This document shows positions 59,671-64,000 of a stretch of 64,000 nucleotides of DNA, one piece after another. The translations under genes and the position numbers were made by a program. Positions within the stretch are counted from its first letter, which is position 1. The number at the start of each line of letters is the position of its first letter. This stretch comes from Diadema setosum (taxonomy: Eukaryota; Echinodermata; Echinoidea; Diadematoida; Diadematidae), in contig CM067064.1 of NCBI GenBank assembly GCA_033980235.1, forward strand, positions 32,517,670-32,581,669, in the 5' to 3' direction. The notes beneath the pieces were generated by a model. That model did not search any database, was not told where the DNA came from, and saw only the letters and a program-made list of their open reading frames with translations.

Positions 59671-61301
59671 GTAGAAGTGGTAGGTAAAGTACAAATTGTA
59701 CACTGTAGTAGTAGTGGTGGTAGTAGCAGCTGCAGCAGCAAAAAGATACAGTTTTATGTCTATATGCATAATGGGTTGCAATGATTTCTTATCAAGAGCA
59801 TCACACTCACATTGTTCAAGGAAATGTCGAAATTGCGGTGTCATTCACATCAAAGAGGAAAACTCTCCATTTCCGAGTTTGGGAGAGCTATTTGATACTG
59901 GGTGACCTTATCTGTCCTGTTTAAAGGGTACAGACATTTGCAAAATTATTTGGTTTGTGTGTACAATAACAAAGGCAAACTGATCTCAACTTTCAGCTGC
60001 CAGAGACGCATGATAATTAGTCCTTATGTTAGTGAAATAGCAAGTCCAAACTGTACAATTTTTTGCAAAAATCTGATGTGCTAAACAGGTAAATTTGTAA
60101 AGATCACATCAATTTGATCACACATGAGATTGAAGCATGTTACCCCTACACTGTACCTTGATAGAAGTGCTTTTTTCAGTTATGGACAAAGTGGAGCTGC
60201 CTTTCAGTACTAACAACAGTGCAAGGTTTCTATAGAATATCTGTCAGTAGGATTAGCATACCTGTTAAAAAGTTGTTATCAATGTAGAACATGGTAAATC
60301 AAATCTAGCAACATCAATAAAATCTCAAGTTTGGATGATGTGTCACTTGCGACCTTTTGCCACAGTTAGGCAGCACTCCATTTATATGATATTTGAGTGA
60401 AGTTTCCTTAATGATTGCCAGCTTCCACAAATATTATTCTCTGTCATTTGTGTGTTTTTATTATGGGTGCAGGCTTCTGTTGTTGCAAAAGATGAAATGT
60501 GTTATCATGGGGAAATTGTATCTTACCCAATTTGATGCTTGTGAAGGCAATCAAAAGTGATTCCTGTCAAGTGATTCTGTTGGATAGATCCCCAGCTACA
60601 AGTGAAAGTGTGCCTGTGCATCATATAGACCCCCCTACAATTTTTGAGAGTAAACAAACAGACCCACCCAAACAGTTTCATCAAGAAGAGAAAATAGAGG
60701 CGTGATTTTTAGTTTGAATTGCCCTCAAGACTCGGTAGAGAAAAATTGGCCTTGGCATACCTACACACACAGGAAAGTTCGATCAAACGATCTTGAGCTC
60801 CCAGCCAGGAAATGGTCTTTGATGTAAGGCAGGGAAGAAATTTAGGCCACTTGGACTGAACTTGAAGAGTGGTTCTTGACCCCTTGTGTGATTCTGTAAG
60901 TCTGTTCACACATTCACCAAAACATGGAATTTTTTTATCACTTTCTTATTCAAAGTCTTGATGAAGTGAGATTGGACTGCTGCCCAACATCCCTTAGAAG
61001 AGCTTAAAAAAAAAAAATGAATTATGTTCCTTTGTTAGCCCCCCCGTATGGGTATGTGAAAAAATGAATCAAACAGTGATGTCATCAATTCCATTGTGCA
61101 GCAACACAGCTCCTGTGGATATATCAAGTTTGCATAATTATCATGGATCAGAAGCAAAGGGTCCATGCATGCTTGAGTCAATGAACATGTACTCAGTTGT
61201 GCCAGTCAGCCAGCCCACTCCTCATGAATGTGAGATCCTACAGGTCATCAAAATGAAAACACATGTTACCAGCATACAGATTTCTGTTTAAACTCCTCTG
61301 A
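59671..61301. other. No gene called; two weak coding-like frames
   Basis: 59776-59904 (+) reads CNDFLSRASHSHCSRKCRNC and on; 60500-60705 (+) reads a polar, proline-rich 68-codon frame. Both lack good splice sites and family matches. The rest is AT-rich. Confidence 0.4.
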
Positions 61302-61747
61302 CATTAGGCCCGTTCACACACAAGGGAAAAAGTGCGATTTAAAAATCGATTTTCTTATCGCGATCAAAATTTCGAAATTTTTTCCAGTGTGGACAGAAAA
61401 ATCTCACTAATTACCGCGATCCTTATCGCGATCCAACTCGCACTATTAGTGCGATTTTTCAGAATAATTGTGATTATTTTGCCAAGCGTCGTGTGTGTGA
61501 GCGCGATCGAGATTCGAAAATCGGTATTTTTAATCCCATCGTTCGTAGCGCGTGCGAAACTCCCAATTGGGACTGCGGGGTCAGTCTTCGGTCATGCAAG
61601 ATTCGCGCATGCGCAGTTTGGCCACTGATCGTTCTTTCCTTGCTGCGAAGTGCGATTTTTCCCTGTGTATGAACGGTCGAAAAAAAAAATCGAAATTTGG
61701 ATCGCGATTGGAATTTCGATTTTCGTTGTTTGTGAACGGGCCTAATG
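61302..61747. mobile_element. 446-bp MITE with CATTAGGCCCGTTCACA termini
   Basis: Left CATTAGGCCCGTTCACACACAA and right complement of CATTAGGCCCGTTCACAAACAA: 22-bp inverted ends with one mismatch. The interior is symmetric in TCGCGAT, AATCGAAATT and GTGCGATTTTT words. TTAGGCC/GGCCTAA would fit a TWA target of PIF/Harbinger elements, but because the ends are palindromic the duplication cannot be told from the repeat. A 206-codon minus-strand frame at 61474-62094 crosses its right end and is not a gene. Confidence 0.8.
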
Positions 61748-63306
61748 TTGGATTTTTTTTTCTCACTATGTTTGAACACGCATTCAAATATTGTAATGTG
61801 GAAGGCAATCCAGATCTCTGCTTGTTTGTTTATTTGTTTGTTTTTGCACGTGTGAACGAGCCCAAAGCGGGGAGAGACATCGAGTGAGTGAAAGTGTGGA
61901 GAGAGTGAGAGGGAGAGTGGGAGAGAGAGACCACAGATTTTATCTCCTGGAGGAAATGGAAGAAATAGTGGCATATCTGAAATATCAATTTGGGTCAATC
62001 CTTTCTCAGGAAATGAAATTTTACCAAAATAACAGATGTTTGGTTGCGTGCGATGTTTCCGACATATCAAAATATCTATGTGTCGGCTGAGCACTTGTAA
62101 GTTTGTCTATCTTTCTGTTTTCTCCATACAGGGAGGTCATGAGTATTGAGTATCCATCTTGTGTGACTCAATTTGGGGTTGATATAAGCCACTGCAAACA
62201 ACAACAACAACAATTGTAACATCCATGTTGCCTAGCAACTTTAATGTTGTGAAACTAGCCATCTTTATCAATTACTCCAAGGATCAATAAAGTTTTATTA
62301 TAAAGACGTTATCATGAGCGGCAGATGAAGGAGGATCGCAAATTATGTTTTGAGTCCCCTTGTTGAATGATATTTCTCTAGGCAAGCTTTGGATTTCAAC
62401 TACAAGTCAGTAATCAATCTGTTTTGCAATTAGATAGGCATATATCCCATTTTGTCAAATCAGCATCACCCCCATGACTGTAATTCAATTCCTTCCTGAG
62501 GTTTTGAAAAGAGATTTATAATGTGTCCTGTGATGCAGGTCGTTGCATTATTTTTCATCTACATAGTCATGAGACTTAAGATATTTCTGGATCTAATGAA
62601 TAACAAGATATGAAACCTGATAAGCAGGAAGTATCATATACATAATACATGTTCCATTAAAAATATGAAACTGATAAATAATTTCCTTTCCAAAGTGAAT
62701 GAAATAAAAACTCATGTGGAGCAATTTAAATCATTGATTCAATATCATCCCTTCGACAACAGTGACATATAACTATGAAGTTTTGTGACAAACCTGAACA
62801 GGTTGTTGGTTGCTCCCAATTGCAGAGTACCAATAAGAGAGAAAAAAAAAAGGAGAAATCAAAGAATCTCAAGGAAAGAAGAAGAAGAAGACAGAAATGA
62901 GGGATTGAAACTGTGCTTAGCACTAGCAGTATTGACAGATTCATCCATCTCCACAGAGCAATAACCTGCTACAGTGATATTACTCTGTAGAATTGATATC
63001 CATTCCCTAACTTTGTGGCTGGCAAAGTGATCTTTCAAATGCATACAAAGGCAAGAACATTGTATCGTTTGGTTTTGAACCAACTTGTGTCATAAATTAG
63101 CAAAGAAATTCGGCCAAGAGTCGGCACTCACCCACACTCACTCCCTATTCTGTGTGACATTTTCTCTGTCTTTTCTCTTTAATGTCAAATTTTCCTCCTT
63201 TTTTTATGGACAAATATTTCATAATCCTTGTGTCGGGAGTTAGGATCCCATAAATTTGCAATTTGATGACAGGATGATGATGATGATTTAAACCCCCGCA
63301 CCTCCA
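61748..63306. other. No gene seen
   Basis: GAGA-rich stretch 61890-61935; otherwise AT-rich unique DNA without recognised features. Confidence 0.5.
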
Positions 63307-63552
63307 AAAGAAAGAAAGAAATAATAATAAGGTCTTATTTATCCAGGGTAGCCTCTTCAGTGTTGCCACTGCTCTACCAGAGGGCCCTGCCATTATTATT
63401 AGCCTAGCGTTGCCAGGTACCCATTTATACACCTGGGTCAAGGGGGACATTGTGGGTAAAAGCATCTTGTCCAAGGACGTAAGCACTGGGCGGGAATCGA
63501 ACTCGGGTCTTCCGATTAGGAGTCGGGAGTCTTATCCACTGTGCCACAGCAA
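63307..63552 (-). mobile_element. tRNA-Arg-derived SINE
   Basis: On the minus strand the head (63550 down to ~63488) folds as a tRNA: GTGGCACAGTGGATAAG (A box), an anticodon arm CCGA-CTCCTAA-TCGG with anticodon CCT (arginine), and GAGTTCGATTCCCG (B box). A conserved body follows (CCTTGGACAAGATGCTTTTA, CCCAGGTGTATAAATGGGTA, CCTGGCAACG), then a TTATTATTATTTCTTTC tail. RNA polymerase III would transcribe it leftwards. The acceptor stem does not close properly, so this is a SINE and not a working tRNA gene. Similar tRNA SINEs with this body type occur widely in aquatic invertebrates. Confidence 0.88.
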
Positions 63553-64000
63553 AGAAAGTTGTGTCATTTGAAAGGGATGAGAAGGCAAGAGAGAAACTTT
63601 GGCAGGAGTTTCGCCTTCTTAAATATGAGTAGTTTATTGCTTTCATGGGATGAGATGACCAATAGATGTCATAAGATGGCTGGCACATACACATTGTAGC
63701 CCTTTCACACCGGGCAGAATGGAGTGGAATCTAACGCACGTTCACACGAGGCGTCAGTGTGAACAGAATGTCACAGAATATTAAAAAATCCCAATAAATT
63801 GCAACTAATGCTCAATCAAGGTGTGTGACCCAGTTGGGAGGTATTATGGTAGTGCCATATTATATGCTTTCAATCCAACTTGCCTCGTTTTGGTGTGAAA
63901 AGACATGATGGAATGAAAGGTGAAAGGTTATCATTCTTCCCTTGCATTGGGAACTAAAACGGTGTGCACTTGCAAACAGAGTCTAGCAGTAGCTTTCTTT
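63553..64000. other. Window end; possible start of another element
   Basis: AGCCCTTTCACACCGGGCAG at about 63700 followed by GTTCACACGAGGCGTCAGTG resembles the outer part of a GTTCACAC-type element, but the other end would lie beyond the window. Confidence 0.3.

Noticed and set aside
59304..59844. Long poly-valine/poly-leucine/poly-tyrosine frames on both strands
   Set aside because: Translation of the GTA trinucleotide array.
59776..59904. CSRKCRNC-type frame as a zinc knuckle of a retroelement gag
   Set aside because: Spacing does not fit CX2CX4HX4C, and no neighbouring gag or pol sequence was found.
61474..62094. 206-codon minus-strand frame, the longest in the window
   Set aside because: It runs across the right end of the inverted-repeat element at 61302-61747 and a GAGA-rich tract; no domain, no splice signals, mixed low complexity.
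63488..63550. Functional tRNA-Arg gene
   Set aside because: A and B boxes and anticodon loop are present, but the acceptor stem does not pair and a SINE body follows directly.
63425..63694. Minus-strand frame with an AQWIRLPTPNRKTRVRFPP-type sequence
   Set aside because: Such peptides are translations of tRNA-derived SINE heads.

Overview
This window looks like non-coding DNA from an animal nuclear genome, most likely a marine invertebrate deuterostome and probably an echinoderm such as a sea urchin. That assignment is an inference from repeat style: a tRNA-derived SINE, pearl/DINE-like tandem elements, short palindromic MITEs, frequent poly-C tracts and AT-rich unique sequence. No marker gene proves it. 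No ORF gives a recognisable protein; most translatable stretches are chance frames, microsatellites or transposon palindromes. There are no operons, rRNA genes, free-standing tRNA genes or CRISPR arrays. I take the window to be intergenic and/or deep-intronic DNA. Three stretches could be real exons on sequence grounds alone (16863-16984 on +, 35262-35674 on +, 54295-54416 on -), all at low confidence.

Layout. 1-4.3 kb: a 567-bp palindromic TTAA-flanked element (353-919), a 440-bp inverted-repeat element (3046-3487) and a TTAA-flanked element (3722-4314). 4.7-7 kb: a CpG-richer segment with a 650-bp fold-back (5717-6367) flanked by a 9-bp direct repeat, plus two inverted copies of a 29-bp motif on either side. 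8.6-9.5 kb: a tandem-repeat element whose ~157-bp units each carry nuclear-receptor-like AGGTCA direct repeats. 10.3-11.1 kb: a CpG-rich island-like segment. 12.8-13.9 kb: a second palindromic element and small hairpins. 16-24 kb: short ~92-100-bp TTAA elements, a 210-bp inverted-repeat element, decayed internal repeats and an element nested in another (21278-22032). 25-27 kb: an ATATG satellite-like tract and more inverted-repeat elements. 30-40 kb: more MITEs, three reverse-strand LINE-like 3' tails across the window (two of them here), a GC-rich possible exon and an AGCTCACC-type repeat. 43-49 kb: an inverted-repeat element with internal tandem duplications and a nearly perfect 172-bp-arm hairpin (48661-49033). 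51-57 kb: a dense pile-up of TTAA elements, one split by a later retroelement tail. 59-64 kb: a GTA trinucleotide tract, a GGCCCGTTCACAC inverted-repeat element and a tRNA-Arg-derived SINE.

The main theme is short non-autonomous DNA transposons that end at TTAA. At least fifteen elements in six terminal-sequence families lie in 64 kb, several of them long palindromes able to form double-stranded RNA if transcribed. Between them lie low-repeat, somewhat GC-richer patches with homeodomain-, POU- or E-box-like words. These could be cis-regulatory, but only cross-species alignment can show it.
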